DNA of 64,000 nt, taken from positions 1-64,000 of the forward strand of contig JARGPJ010000014.1 of the NCBI GenBank assembly GCA_029212615.1, in the 5' to 3' direction. This stretch comes from Verrucomicrobiales bacterium (GTDB lineage: Bacteria > Verrucomicrobiota > Verrucomicrobiia > Verrucomicrobiales > DEV007). The notes under the pieces were generated by a model. The model ran no database searches. It was not told where the DNA came from and saw only the letters and a program-made list of their open reading frames with translations. The translations under genes and the position numbers were made by a program. How positions within the stretch are numbered: the first letter of the stretch is position 1; every line of letters starts with the position of its first letter. Of the stretch, positions 52,881-62,466 are shown piece by piece.

Positions 52881-54878
52881 ATGAGTGACGAAGACAAGCC
52901 CCTGGAATTTTCCGCTTTAGACCTGATGCCCCAATGGGCGCAGGAATCATCTAAGCCGAAAGATAAAAAACAGCGTCCTGCGGAGAATCGTGATGGAGGG
53001 AAACGTGGTGATCGCCGCGACTCCCGGGAAGGTGGCGACCGGCGTGGATTCAGTGGAGATCGTCGCGGAGGGGGCCAGGGACGTCGCGATTTTGGAGGGG
53101 GAGATCGTCGTGGCGGAGGCGGCGGACGAAATGATCGCCGTGGCGGAGGCGGACAGCGACGGGGCGGCCGGGATGACCGTGGTAGAAATGAGCGTCCGCC
53201 GGAAGACAAGCCGACAGCCAATGTTAAAGCGACCCTTGAGCCAACCGAGTCAGCGGTTAAGGGGCTTGCAAAGCATATTCGCGAAACGCAGCGTGCTTTT
53301 CCTCTGGCCGATTTGGCGAAGACGATTTTGAGCGGGCGGGACCGTTATCAGATCTGCTTTGAGACCACTGATGAGAGTGTTCGATTGTTTCAATGCACAG
53401 ACGACAAGACCGTGTGGGTCACTCGCGATGAAGCGATGAAGCATATTTTGAGTTCTGATATTCTCGAAAAGTATTATGAAGTGGAGGAGGTCGAGGTCGG
53501 TGCTCCTTCGGGAAACTTTTCGGTCATCGCCGTTTGTGGCATGAGTGGAGAAATTCTCGGTCCACCTAATCATCATGAGTATCAGCGCAATGTGGCGAAA
53601 CTTCATGCTGAGCGGTTTTCGAATATGCCGCTGGAGCGATTCAAGTCCCGCATCGTCATGGAGAGCGGCGAGGAGATCGTTGAGAAGTGGAAAGAGAAAG
53701 TCAGTAAGCGGAAGCAGTATCGCCTGAAGTCTGAAGGAACGGGTAACCCTGAAGCGGCACCGGCCGATGAGGCTCCGCCGGTCCCTGCTGAATCAGATTC
53801 TCCCGAGAACGAGGTTGAGTCGGCAGAAGCGCCGGAAGCGCCGGAAGCGCCGGAAGCGCCGGAAGCGGAAGCGTCCACAGATGAGGCATCAGAGGGTGGC
53901 GAGGCTGCGGAAGGAGCAGCAGAGGAAGGCGAGGCAGTGGAAGCCTCTGCGGCAGAGGAGGCCTCTGAAGCAACGACGGAAGTGAAGGAAGAGGGGGCCG
54001 TTCTTAAATCGCCGGAAGAGCTTGCCCGGCATTTCCGTGAGCATTTTGCGGAGCTTGCCCTGATTGAGTCGACCCGCGCGGTGGTTCGCGGCGATATTCA
54101 GGGACGCGATCTCTCCCGGGGGCTCCTTGTTCACCTGAAGCAGGAAAGTGAGAAGCTGCGCCGTGGTTTTCCGCTTCCGATGATTCAAGCTCTTTGTCGT
54201 GACTTTGAGAAAGAAGGGCTGCGGTTTTTTAAACGAGGTAAGAAGGCGTTGCACGTCTCTTCGATTCGTCCGAAAGCAATAAGTGATTCAGTGTCGTTAA
54301 CGGGATCTATTCAGGCAATCATTGATCAGATTCTGAAGACTCCGGGGATCAAGGTAGCCAACCTGCTTGCTGAACTGGCTGACGATTTCGCCAAACCTGA
54401 GAAAGACCGGGCCCCTGAAACACTCGAGCTGACCGATAAGGCAAAGTCTGTTCTCAAAGATTTGCGGTGGCTTACTTCTGAAGGCTACGTGATCGAATTC
54501 CCGGATTCAAAATTGGCTCTCGGTAAACAGCCGCAGCCACCATCGAAGAAAGCGGCGGCGAAGAAAGCAGCCCCGCAGAAGAAAATCGCGGAGGAATCAA
54601 CGGTGACAACCGTCGAGGCGAAAACCGAACCTGCCATCGAAGGGGAGAAGCCGAAGGCTGAGGAAGAGCCGAAGGAAGAGCCGAAGGAAGAGCCGAAGGA
54701 AGAGCCGAAGGAAGCTGCTGAGGAGGTCGCTGAGAAGGTAGTGACTCAGGAGGTGCCGGTTGAAACGCCGTCCCCTGTTCTTGAAGAAACGGAATCTACC
54801 GGGAAAGAGACGCTTGTATCTGCTGAACCCGACGGAGAGATTGCTCCGGATGAGGCAGATGAAAAACCGGCAGAGTAA
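52881..54878 (+). CDS. RGG-rich, largely disordered putative RNA-binding protein
   Basis: 665 residues from the ATG at 52881; the frame is open to 52752 but the added part lacks any pattern. Residues about 35-110 are full of RRGG/GGRNDRRGGG units, typical RNA-binding tracts. Residues about 125-290 look folded (KGLAKHIRETQRAFPLADLAK; DRYQICFETTDESVRLFQCTDDKTVWVTRDEAMKHIL). An Ala/Glu/Pro-rich linker contains four EAP repeats, a second folded part is at 385-555 with a Lys/Arg-rich KRGKKALHVSSIRPKA, and the end has four EEPK repeats. Its exact job is unknown; RNA binding is inferred from RGG content. Confidence 0.8.
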   Translation: MSDEDKPLEFSALDLMPQWAQESSKPKDKKQRPAENRDGGKRGDRRDSREGGDRRGFSGDRRGGGQGRRDFGGGDRRGGGGGRNDRRGGGGQRRGGRDDRGRNERPPEDKPTANVKATLEPTESAVKGLAKHIRETQRAFPLADLAKTILSGRDRYQICFETTDESVRLFQCTDDKTVWVTRDEAMKHILSSDILEKYYEVEEVEVGAPSGNFSVIAVCGMSGEILGPPNHHEYQRNVAKLHAERFSNMPLERFKSRIVMESGEEIVEKWKEKVSKRKQYRLKSEGTGNPEAAPADEAPPVPAESDSPENEVESAEAPEAPEAPEAPEAEASTDEASEGGEAAEGAAEEGEAVEASAAEEASEATTEVKEEGAVLKSPEELARHFREHFAELALIESTRAVVRGDIQGRDLSRGLLVHLKQESEKLRRGFPLPMIQALCRDFEKEGLRFFKRGKKALHVSSIRPKAISDSVSLTGSIQAIIDQILKTPGIKVANLLAELADDFAKPEKDRAPETLELTDKAKSVLKDLRWLTSEGYVIEFPDSKLALGKQPQPPSKKAAAKKAAPQKKIAEESTVTTVEAKTEPAIEGEKPKAEEEPKEEPKEEPKEEPKEAAEEVAEKVVTQEVPVETPSPVLEETESTGKETLVSAEPDGEIAPDEADEKPAE

Positions 54879-54912
54879 CGTCGTCTGTCCCGGGAGCTTA
54901 TTCTCCAGGGTC

Positions 54913-57426
54913 TCAGGAAATAATGTGGTGCGCTGTGAGGATACGGTGCACGGCAGCGCGAAGCTCGCTCGGGGCGTAGGGTTTTGGCAGAACGGCGCGA
55001 AAGCCGAAGGCCGAAGGATTTGCCATTGCGGGTGCGTCTGAGTAGCCGCTGGAAACGATCGCAAGAATAGCAGGGTCCAGTTCCGTGAGTTGTCTCATCG
55101 TCTCGACTCCTCCGAGACCATTTTCGATCGTGAGATCGCAAATGAGGAGGTGAAAGCGCGCCTCACCTTCCATTGCTTCGCGATACGCGGCGATGGTTTC
55201 ATTGCCGTCTTTCGTTTCAACGACTTCGTGGCCTGCGCGTCGAAGGGTTGCTGCCATGAGGCGGCGAATAGGGGCATCATCTTCAAGAATGAGAATTCGG
55301 GTCCCGACGAGGAAGTTTTCGGCTTCAGTTCCGTTGAGTGGTCCGAGGGCGGGAAGCTCGAGGTTTGCCATTGGCAACTCTCCGCCGGTAGTGAGATCCA
55401 GTTCACCTTCGGTTTCGCCGGTGGGGCGCTTTCCAAGAGGGGCGCAGAAGGTGGCAATGGTACCTTTGCCCTCTTTCGATTGAAGTTGGATGAATCCGGA
55501 ATGCGCCTTGGCAATCGATTCACAAACGGTAAGACCGATACCGCTGGCATTGTTTTCAGGGCGGGTGGTGAAGTAGGGTTCGAAGACCTGGTCAAGTGCT
55601 TCGGGCTTCATGCCGTGCCCGGTATCAATGACTTCAATGAGCAAATGGTCTTCTTTCGTAGGCGAGTGTGAGCCTTTGATTTTTTTGACTTCATCCGGGG
55701 AAATACGAGCTGACCTCACGATGAGGACACCGCCCTGAGACATCGCGAGTGCGGAATTGGCAATCAAATTCTCGATGAGACGGCTTACTTGAGCCGGGTC
55801 AATATTGGCGATCAACTCAGGGTCAGCCCCTTGAAACTGATATCGGATATCGGGGTGTTGAATTCGGTGCTCGGTCAGGATACGCCGAATAAGATCAGAA
55901 ACCCTGGTCTGCTTACGGATGGGACGCCCGCCCTGAGCAAAGGTCATGAGCTGCTGCACTAAGCCCGTGGCGTGCGCTGCTGCTGTCTGTGCTTCCCCCA
56001 GCAGATTCTGGAGTTCGATGTCTTCAGGTTGCCTTTCGCGTGCGAGGCTGATGTTGCCGGTGATCGCGGTGAGTCGATTGTTGAAGTCGTGTGCGAAACC
56101 ACGCGCGAGGAGCCCTAAGCCTTCGAGGCGTTGTTGCCGGATCGACTCGGCATCCTCCATTTTTCCGGAGGTGATGTCAGAGAACAGGGCGAGAACGCCA
56201 CCATCCGTACGATAGGAGCGAACTTCAAACCAGAGATCCCGCGAGGTATCGTGAAATTCAAAGCGATGTTTCCGGCCGGTCGTCAGGGGGCGGTGGAGTA
56301 TTTCGTCATACTCTTCAAACTCACTGGTTGAAAACCGATCCCAGAAGGCCAACCCGACGAGGCTCTTACCGTTGCCGAAGAGAGTGGTCGCTTCGCTGTT
56401 CGCATACGTGATTTTTCCGGACGTGTCTATTTTCACGAGCGGGTCAGTGACATCCTCGATCAGCGGAAGGTCGGAAGGAAGTTGGCTTTCAACTGCCGGC
56501 GGGACCGGAGCTCCGGTCGGTTCTTCTTTTAATGCGGGGGTGAATCCGCCGGGAATTGTTCTTTTCCGCTCACGAATGAGTTCGCGGAAGGCAGGATTGC
56601 TCGAAATGGCGGCAATTTTCTTGAGCGCATCCGCCCGCGCCGGAGGAAGGTCGGAACGCGGCGCTTCGAGATCGTCTGCAGCGAATTCTGATGCGGCAAT
56701 ATCAGGAAGGGACTCCCCCCGTTTAGCGCTGGTGAGAATCGTAATGACCCCGACGACCTCTCCGTCTCCTGAACGAATCGCAGCAGATCTTTCGGTGACT
56801 TCAGTTGAATCACCCTCGCGTGTCACAAGGATTGATTCGGTTCCGTCCGTTTTGGTTAGAGGAAGAATTTCCTCCTGGGGTTTCTCGATTGCTTCGGAAC
56901 ACCTCCACCCCGTTAGGGATTCAGCGGCGGCGTTTAGATAGGCGATCTCTCCATCGCGATTCGCGACAATGACGGCATCACTCAGTTCCGCTGAAACTGC
57001 CTGAATGCCGGGAAGTTTCGCGGCCAGCTCCTCGACGGCGATGCCCTGTTCGGCAACTGCTTCAAGGCAGGCAGCGAGTTCCGCTTCGCTGAATGGTTTG
57101 CGAATGAAGGCTGCGGGACGGGCTTCCCTGGCTTTTTCAAAGACGGCATCTTCGGAATAGCCGGTCACAAAAACGATCGCGAGATGGTGTTTCGCTTTGA
57201 GGATCTTTGCAATCTCGGTGCCACTGTTCACCGTCCCGAGCTTGATATCGATCAAGGCGATCTGCGGCTTTTCCGCAGCTGCGGCCTGGAGCGCCTGTTC
57301 CCGGCTGTTCACGATCGCGCTGACTGAAAATCCACGTTTCTTCAGGATAGCCTCGATGTTGCGCGCCGTGACCACATCGTCTTCGACGATGAGAACTTTT
57401 GGGCTGGAGTTAGGGGGGGAATCCAT
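54913..57426 (-). CDS. Hybrid sensor histidine kinase (REC-PAS-PAS-HisKA-HATPase-REC)
   Basis: 837 residues, no membrane segment. An N-terminal receiver (acceptor D60 in IALIDIKLG) is followed by two PAS-like domains (about 140-235 and 320-420). The dimerisation helix has the phosphorylated H446 in FAHDFNNRL. ATP binding uses the N box IENLIANSALAM, G1 DTGHGMKP, F box FEPYFTTR and G2 SGIGLTVC, all intact. A second receiver (about 708-835) has acceptor D764 in LLICDLTIENG. With no DNA-binding output, it probably passes phosphate to another regulator. It lies 121 bases downstream of the PAS protein at 57548 on the same strand. Confidence 0.93.
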   Translation of the reverse strand: MDSPPNSSPKVLIVEDDVVTARNIEAILKKRGFSVSAIVNSREQALQAAAAEKPQIALIDIKLGTVNSGTEIAKILKAKHHLAIVFVTGYSEDAVFEKAREARPAAFIRKPFSEAELAACLEAVAEQGIAVEELAAKLPGIQAVSAELSDAVIVANRDGEIAYLNAAAESLTGWRCSEAIEKPQEEILPLTKTDGTESILVTREGDSTEVTERSAAIRSGDGEVVGVITILTSAKRGESLPDIAASEFAADDLEAPRSDLPPARADALKKIAAISSNPAFRELIRERKRTIPGGFTPALKEEPTGAPVPPAVESQLPSDLPLIEDVTDPLVKIDTSGKITYANSEATTLFGNGKSLVGLAFWDRFSTSEFEEYDEILHRPLTTGRKHRFEFHDTSRDLWFEVRSYRTDGGVLALFSDITSGKMEDAESIRQQRLEGLGLLARGFAHDFNNRLTAITGNISLARERQPEDIELQNLLGEAQTAAAHATGLVQQLMTFAQGGRPIRKQTRVSDLIRRILTEHRIQHPDIRYQFQGADPELIANIDPAQVSRLIENLIANSALAMSQGGVLIVRSARISPDEVKKIKGSHSPTKEDHLLIEVIDTGHGMKPEALDQVFEPYFTTRPENNASGIGLTVCESIAKAHSGFIQLQSKEGKGTIATFCAPLGKRPTGETEGELDLTTGGELPMANLELPALGPLNGTEAENFLVGTRILILEDDAPIRRLMAATLRRAGHEVVETKDGNETIAAYREAMEGEARFHLLICDLTIENGLGGVETMRQLTELDPAILAIVSSGYSDAPAMANPSAFGFRAVLPKPYAPSELRAAVHRILTAHHIIS

Positions 57427-57547
57427 CGAGTTCGGGCTGGCTGTAGCTTTCGGACGCTAGCGTGAAAACTGTGATATTTACAGACGAAATTCCCTGCGAC
57501 GAGAGAAGCTTGAGCATTTTCTCTGTTACCGACTCGCTATCAGCTGA

Positions 57548-59734
57548 TTAAGCCGGAAAATCAAATATCCAACCCCGTGCTGATTCGGTGACCAGTGGGG
57601 ACACTTTTCCTCCTAATTGACTCGTGAGAAGCTGGATGCTTTCGGTGGCCTTATGACGATTACTTCCCGGACGGGTGTTTTCTGCCAGGAACTCAAGAAG
57701 GATACCGTTGGCTTTGCCCGGTTCGAAAGAAAAATAGAGCTTCGGCTGCCGACCGGGCTTTCGATTGCTCACCGATTCGCGGATCAATTCGCCGATGAGA
57801 AGTGCCATCGGAGTCGATTTTTCAGTGCTTACTTCAATATCCCGCGAACCATGAAGAGAAATGAGCCGCTCCAGAGGTCCCAGGAGCATGAGTCTCGCCG
57901 CTTCGTTGCTGACCTGATGAATCAACTGACTGAAACTGATTCCGCTACCGGATTGAATGGCTGTGGCAAGGGCGCGGAGTCGGAGCTGCCATTTGATAAA
58001 GTTATCATCTTCGATGGCCTCCTTCGTTTCGACGCTGAACAGGCTGGTTACCATTTGCAGCTGATTCCTGAATTGATGCTGCAGCTTTTCAGCCGGCATT
58101 TTTAATATTTCAGGAGTGGGGAGGCCCTCTTCGCGGATAAACAGGGCAAAGGTGACCGGTTCGTCGGCGCGTGAGAGGGAGCAGATCTCTAAACTTGTTT
58201 GCAAGGGGGTGTCTCTGCGACGTCTCACGGTTGCCTCGAGGGCTGCGACTTCCCCCTCATCGGATCCAGTGGGAAGATGTTGAGCGACGAGCATGCAGGA
58301 AGTTTCATCCAGCAGGGCAGTGAGAGGGGCGCCGACGAGTTCGTCTTCAGTATCATTGACGAGACGGCGAATCGCGGCATTGGCTTCCAGGATGGTGCCG
58401 GTCCCGTCGACGATGACGGCAGAGTTTCCAATCTTCTGAAATGCTCTTTGCAGTTGCTCTTTATCGTTTTGAGTCTGTCTAAGTAAGGATTGATTTCGAA
58501 CCACCGCGAGGATTTGACCGTCTCCGGCCGAAGAGAGAGTGACACCAAACTCGACAAGTTTCTCCTGTTGGCTCTGAAGATCGGCATGCACTACTTTTCC
58601 TGAGCGAATCAGATCACAGCGAGGGCCTGAAAGCAGCTCTCCGAGTGAGGGCCAGATCGCGGCCACATGTTGACCGTGCCAGGAATCCATCATTTCAAGC
58701 TCCTTCCACGGTTGAGGGGGAGGGGCAAAATCGGCGACGGTAAGATCCTCGTCGATGAGGAAGATTAAGTCAGGAACGGCGTCGAGAAGTGATTTGGCTT
58801 TGCGGGCCACGAGTTGGAGGCGCTCGGTAAGAATCGCTTCCCGGCCTCCCGGAGCGCTTCCGGTCAGGTAGAGCGACATGAGCGGGTTTTTCGCTTCTTC
58901 TCCAATAGCGTGAAAAGTCAGAGGCGTTCTCCGGTCACCGGCTCTACCACGGATCCTGACGTCGAGATGCGGAGGGGAAGCGTGATCAGCAACTGTCGCA
59001 AAGGCGGATTCTGCCTCTTCCAGAGCCGCCGCATCCTCCGGGTGAAGCAACTCGAGGAAAGCGGAGCGGCGAATCTCCCGAAGGGAAAGGTCGGTAAGGC
59101 TGAGAAAAGCAGGGTTTGCGTCTATGATGCGCCCGGTCCGATCAACGAGAATCGCTCCTTGAGTTGTTCCTGCGAAGAGGGCTCGAAACTTCAACTTTCC
59201 ATGACGCTGAGTCTCCTGGGCACGAAGGCTTTCAGTGACATCCTGCAGGACGATGGTTATTCCGCCGTCTTGATGGAGGGATGAGCGGAATTCGATTTCT
59301 TTGAGTTTCCCGTTTTCGTTTTTTAACGAAAAGACTCTCGTGAGTTGGTTGCGCCAGACGTGATCTCGAAAGGAGGTCAGGACCCGTGTACGGTGTTCGT
59401 CATCCGGACAGAGGGCCCCAATCCATGCTTCGATGCTCCCGCGTTCTCTAATCGTAGTCCCGAGCAATTCTTTACAGACAGCATTTTCGTGCCGTAGTTC
59501 CTGCCGCGGTCCGAGAACGATGAGGCCGAACGGAAATTGATCGGCGATGAGCGTCCAGTCGAGCTCTTCCTGAACTGATGAGGGATTATCCGTTTCGAGG
59601 GGAGCTTCATGGTGAGCTGCCGACTGATCACTCGAACCTTTCCCGCCGGGCACACCAAAAACATTCGGGGTACGACTCAATGAATCGCGGCCCTTCGAGC
59701 CGGGCTTTTCACCAGTTGGTTCGTGAATGGACAA
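57548..59734 (-). CDS. Multi-PAS sensor with degenerate HisKA_2-type kinase end
   Basis: 728 residues from a TTG start, no membrane segment. Three or four PAS-like domains are visible (about 60-170, 180-290, 310-415, 430-540), for example GRIIDANPAFLSLTDLSLREI and GTILEANAAIRRLVND. At 551-572 the HisKA_2 motif HQFRNQLQMVTSLFSVE keeps the acceptor-like H553. The ATP-binding part has an N-box-like ELIRESVSNR at 649-658, but the G1 motif (DNGxG) is replaced by LEFLAENTRPG and the G2 glycines are absent. It is probably a pseudokinase that senses a signal and works with the hybrid kinase next to it. Confidence 0.85.
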   Translation of the reverse strand: MSIHEPTGEKPGSKGRDSLSRTPNVFGVPGGKGSSDQSAAHHEAPLETDNPSSVQEELDWTLIADQFPFGLIVLGPRQELRHENAVCKELLGTTIRERGSIEAWIGALCPDDEHRTRVLTSFRDHVWRNQLTRVFSLKNENGKLKEIEFRSSLHQDGGITIVLQDVTESLRAQETQRHGKLKFRALFAGTTQGAILVDRTGRIIDANPAFLSLTDLSLREIRRSAFLELLHPEDAAALEEAESAFATVADHASPPHLDVRIRGRAGDRRTPLTFHAIGEEAKNPLMSLYLTGSAPGGREAILTERLQLVARKAKSLLDAVPDLIFLIDEDLTVADFAPPPQPWKELEMMDSWHGQHVAAIWPSLGELLSGPRCDLIRSGKVVHADLQSQQEKLVEFGVTLSSAGDGQILAVVRNQSLLRQTQNDKEQLQRAFQKIGNSAVIVDGTGTILEANAAIRRLVNDTEDELVGAPLTALLDETSCMLVAQHLPTGSDEGEVAALEATVRRRRDTPLQTSLEICSLSRADEPVTFALFIREEGLPTPEILKMPAEKLQHQFRNQLQMVTSLFSVETKEAIEDDNFIKWQLRLRALATAIQSGSGISFSQLIHQVSNEAARLMLLGPLERLISLHGSRDIEVSTEKSTPMALLIGELIRESVSNRKPGRQPKLYFSFEPGKANGILLEFLAENTRPGSNRHKATESIQLLTSQLGGKVSPLVTESARGWIFDFPA

Positions 59735-59739
59735 AAACG

Positions 59740-59795
59740 TTGCAGGAGACTGAGTGGAAGTGATTTAGTTAAGAAAACTTAATCAACTCCTGCAA
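59740..59795. repeat. Nested inverted repeat upstream of the PAS gene
   Basis: TTGCAGGAG (59740-59748) is the exact complement of CTCCTGCAA (59787-59795), and inside lies TTAAG (59769-59773) with CTTAA (59778-59782). On the minus strand the outer arm is followed by CGTTTTTG, which reaches the TTG start at 59734. It may terminate the permease transcript, or control the PAS gene. Confidence 0.45.
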
Positions 59796-59841
59796 GCGAT
59801 TTATTGCTCGTCCGGCTACGTATCCCGTTAAATGTGACGAT

Positions 59842-61164
59842 TTATTTCGAAATGGGCTCTTTTGAGCGTTTCAAGGCAGGAAGGAGGAGATAAACAACCA
59901 CTCCAATACCGAGGGTAAGCAGCCCGAAAAGGAACTCTGTGGTTCGATCTTTGATCTGAAACCAGAGCACGTAGCCGCTGATGAGAGCAAAGATCGCCGG
60001 TGTGAAGGGGAATCCCCACGCTCGATAGGGGCGGGGAATATCCGGGCGTTTGAGTCGGAGATAGAACACGCCGATGACGACCATGAGCGACGAAATGGTG
60101 AGGAGCGCCTGCACGTAGTTGATGAGTTGTTCGAAAGTCGCTGACATCAGAAGGATCAGGACAATGACGCTTTGAATTAAAATGGCGATGGCGGGGACTC
60201 CGTTGCGGTTGACCCGGCTAAGGAGGCTGAACCCTTTGTGATCACGCCCAATCGCCGAAGAGACCCGGGGGCCGGCCCAAACCATTGAACTGATCGAGGA
60301 GATCAGCCCGAAGCTGATGAGAATTCCCATCGCCACGCTGCCTTTCGGCCCGAGGAAAGATTCGGCGGCGATGAGCCCGACTTCAGCCTCACCTTTCATG
60401 TCGTTGATCGGAGTCGAATAGAGAAACGAAGCGTTCACAAAAAGATAGAGCGCGGTCACGACCGAGGTGCCGATGAGGAGGGCGAGAGGGACGTTGCGTT
60501 CCGGTTTCCTGACTTCATCCATCATGTAGGTGGCCGCATTCCATCCTGTGTAGGCGTAGAGGACGTAGACGAGTGAGATGGCGAAAGATCCTGAAGTGAT
60601 CAGCTCAAGATCCCCGTCGGCAGGAAGAAATGAAACCGGCTGCCGCGTTCCGAGGATAAATCCAAGGAGGCCCAGGACGATGATGAGAGCGACCTTTCCG
60701 TAGGTGAACAATTCCTGGAATTTTCCAATGAAGGAGACCCGCCCGAGATGAATCAGGGTCACAAGTAGGACTGCAGGAACAGAAAACCAGAGGGAGGAGC
60801 ATTCGAAAATATTGCCAAGGTAGGTTCCGAGGAGTGTTGCGTTGAGTGCGATGGGAGCCGCAAAGCCGACGGTGACGGAGAGCCACCCTGAGAGGAATCC
60901 GATGAAAGGGTTCCATGTTTCAGAGAGGAGATGATATTCGCCTCCGGATTGCGGAAACATTGAGGCGAGCTCCGCATAGCAAAGCGCTCCGCAGAAAGAA
61001 ATAATACCGCCGATGAACCAGAGGAGAAGTATTGGAAACCCGGAGGGAATTCCGGCAACCTGGTAGCCGAGGCTTCCAAAGACGCCGGTGCCGACCATGC
61101 TTGCGATGACGATGGCCGTGGCAGTTAAAAGGCCGACCTTTGAGGTGGACGCTGAAGTGCTCAT
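59842..61164 (-). CDS. Amino acid permease of the APC family
   Basis: 440 residues with about twelve membrane helices. The first helix holds the backbone substrate motif IVIASMVGTGVFGSLG (GTG near 26), followed by the conserved GGIISFCGALCYAELASMFPQSGGEY. FYTGWNAATYMMDEVRKPERNVP-type sequence (YTGWNAATYMMDEVRKPERN) at the sixth helix and loop is typical of the cationic/LAT-like branch. It would import or exchange amino acids across the inner membrane. The exact substrate is not clear. It is a single-gene unit. Confidence 0.9.
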   Translation of the reverse strand: MSTSASTSKVGLLTATAIVIASMVGTGVFGSLGYQVAGIPSGFPILLLWFIGGIISFCGALCYAELASMFPQSGGEYHLLSETWNPFIGFLSGWLSVTVGFAAPIALNATLLGTYLGNIFECSSLWFSVPAVLLVTLIHLGRVSFIGKFQELFTYGKVALIIVLGLLGFILGTRQPVSFLPADGDLELITSGSFAISLVYVLYAYTGWNAATYMMDEVRKPERNVPLALLIGTSVVTALYLFVNASFLYSTPINDMKGEAEVGLIAAESFLGPKGSVAMGILISFGLISSISSMVWAGPRVSSAIGRDHKGFSLLSRVNRNGVPAIAILIQSVIVLILLMSATFEQLINYVQALLTISSLMVVIGVFYLRLKRPDIPRPYRAWGFPFTPAIFALISGYVLWFQIKDRTTEFLFGLLTLGIGVVVYLLLPALKRSKEPISK

Positions 61165-61280
61165 GAAGATAAGAAAACCCTGAGTGAATCTTGAGGGGAA
61201 TCGTCGAAAGTCGAGCGCGAACTGATGCGCTTGAAGGGGGGATTCGCTTAGTCACCGGCGCTTTGCGCCTTGCGGGAAAG

Positions 61281-61754
61281 TCATCTCGAGGGGGCGGCTT
61301 CTTCCGGAGATCGAGGCACCTCATGGTATTCCAGCGACCACTCCCGCATAAACCTGATTTGTTCAGGGCATATTCGATAGAGGATAAACTCGGGGTTGTC
61401 GGGTGTTCCCAGGTATTGCTTTAAGAGAGGATTCTTTTCCCAGATCCCTTCAATGACGTTGGCGTCGGTCACGATGTCCGCTTTCCCGGAGATTCGAACC
61501 TGATCGTGGTTCGGAGCGAGATAGGCGAGTTCGACGGCAGGGTTCGCTGCGATCTCTTCCGTTTTGTGATAGGACGCAAGATTGGCAATATAGACGGAGA
61601 AATCCGGGTCGACCTGAACGGGTGAGACCGGTCGGACGTGCGGTTGCAATCCGTTTTCCACGGTTGCCAGCATCGGAAATTTTGCCGCCCGAATTGTTTC
61701 GTGAGCTACTTCGTGGAGGCGATTGATGTCAACGGGTTCAGGCCGGGGTTTCAT
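61281..61754 (-). CDS. Pyridoxamine 5'-phosphate oxidase-fold protein
   Basis: 157 residues. The split beta-barrel pattern is clear: AKFPMLATVENGLQPHVRPVSP, DFSVYIANLASYHKTEEIAANP, AVELAYLAP, and VRISGKADIV. This is the general stress protein 26/PNPOx-like group, which binds FMN or F420 as a dimer. The end RFMREWSLEYHEV is conserved-looking. The reaction is unknown. It lies 116 bases upstream of the permease gene on the same strand. Confidence 0.85.
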   Translation of the reverse strand: MKPRPEPVDINRLHEVAHETIRAAKFPMLATVENGLQPHVRPVSPVQVDPDFSVYIANLASYHKTEEIAANPAVELAYLAPNHDQVRISGKADIVTDANVIEGIWEKNPLLKQYLGTPDNPEFILYRICPEQIRFMREWSLEYHEVPRSPEEAAPSR

Positions 61755-61826
61755 GAAAAATCAGACTCGGGACGGGGCGGGTTGTGCTAGGTAAGTCGAG
61801 GTGGCCCCGGGCCAATCTTCGTTCTG

Positions 61827-62462
61827 ATGAAGCGACTTTTCCTTCTTTTTATCGTTTTGGCCTTACTTGTGGTCGTCCCGTTTTTGATCTGGGGTGATCG
61901 ATTCGAAGGCACCATGACCCACGGAAATATGGTCGATTGGATGCGATCAGCGGGTTCCTGGGCCTGGGCGCTTGGGATTGGCTTGCTCTTGATTGATCTT
62001 TTCCTGCCGATTCCCGGAACGGTCGTGATGTCGGCACTTGGCTTGGTCTATGGATGGTTTACGGGCGGTTTGCTTTCAGCGATTGGCTCAATGGCGGCAG
62101 GCATTTTAGCCTACTGGCTTTGCCGGAAGCTCGGTCGCCGGGCAGCTCGATGGCTCGCCAGTGATGAAGGAATAGCGGAAGGGGAGCAACTTTTTACGGG
62201 AGAGACAGGTGGTTGGCTTGTCGCACTCTCCCGATGGATGCCTGTGCTGGCGGAAGTGGTGGCCTGCATGGCGGGATTGTCGCGGATGGACTTCAGGCGT
62301 TTTTTTGCCGCTCTCTGCGTGGGAAGTATTCCCATGGGGTTTGTGTTTGCCTGGATCGGTCACGCGGGTGAAGACACTCCCGGCACTGCTTTGCTTTTGA
62401 GCGCTGTTCTTCCGCCGCTGATCTGGGGTTTTTTCAGACTGATCTATCTGCGGATACGATAG
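61827..62462 (+). CDS. DedA/VTT-domain membrane protein (TVP38/TMEM64-like)
   Basis: 211 residues with about five hydrophobic segments. The VTT-domain core is seen in LFLPIPGTVVMSALGLVYGWFTGGLLSAIGSMAAGILAYWLCRKLGRR, with the re-entrant Pro-rich loop, followed by LVALSRWMPVLAEVVACMAGLSRMDFRRFFAALCVGSIPMGFVFAW, where the conserved Arg-Pro turn is present. Proteins of this group are thought to flip or recycle lipids such as undecaprenyl phosphate. It converges with the HNH gene, four bases away. Confidence 0.85.
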   Translation: MKRLFLLFIVLALLVVVPFLIWGDRFEGTMTHGNMVDWMRSAGSWAWALGIGLLLIDLFLPIPGTVVMSALGLVYGWFTGGLLSAIGSMAAGILAYWLCRKLGRRAARWLASDEGIAEGEQLFTGETGGWLVALSRWMPVLAEVVACMAGLSRMDFRRFFAALCVGSIPMGFVFAWIGHAGEDTPGTALLLSAVLPPLIWGFFRLIYLRIR

Positions 62463-62466
62463 GCCT

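Noticed and set aside
53833..53867. Short tandem repeats in the RGG gene (also 54661-54714)
   Set aside because: They are in-frame EAP and EEPK codon repeats of a low-complexity protein, not a mobile or regulatory element.
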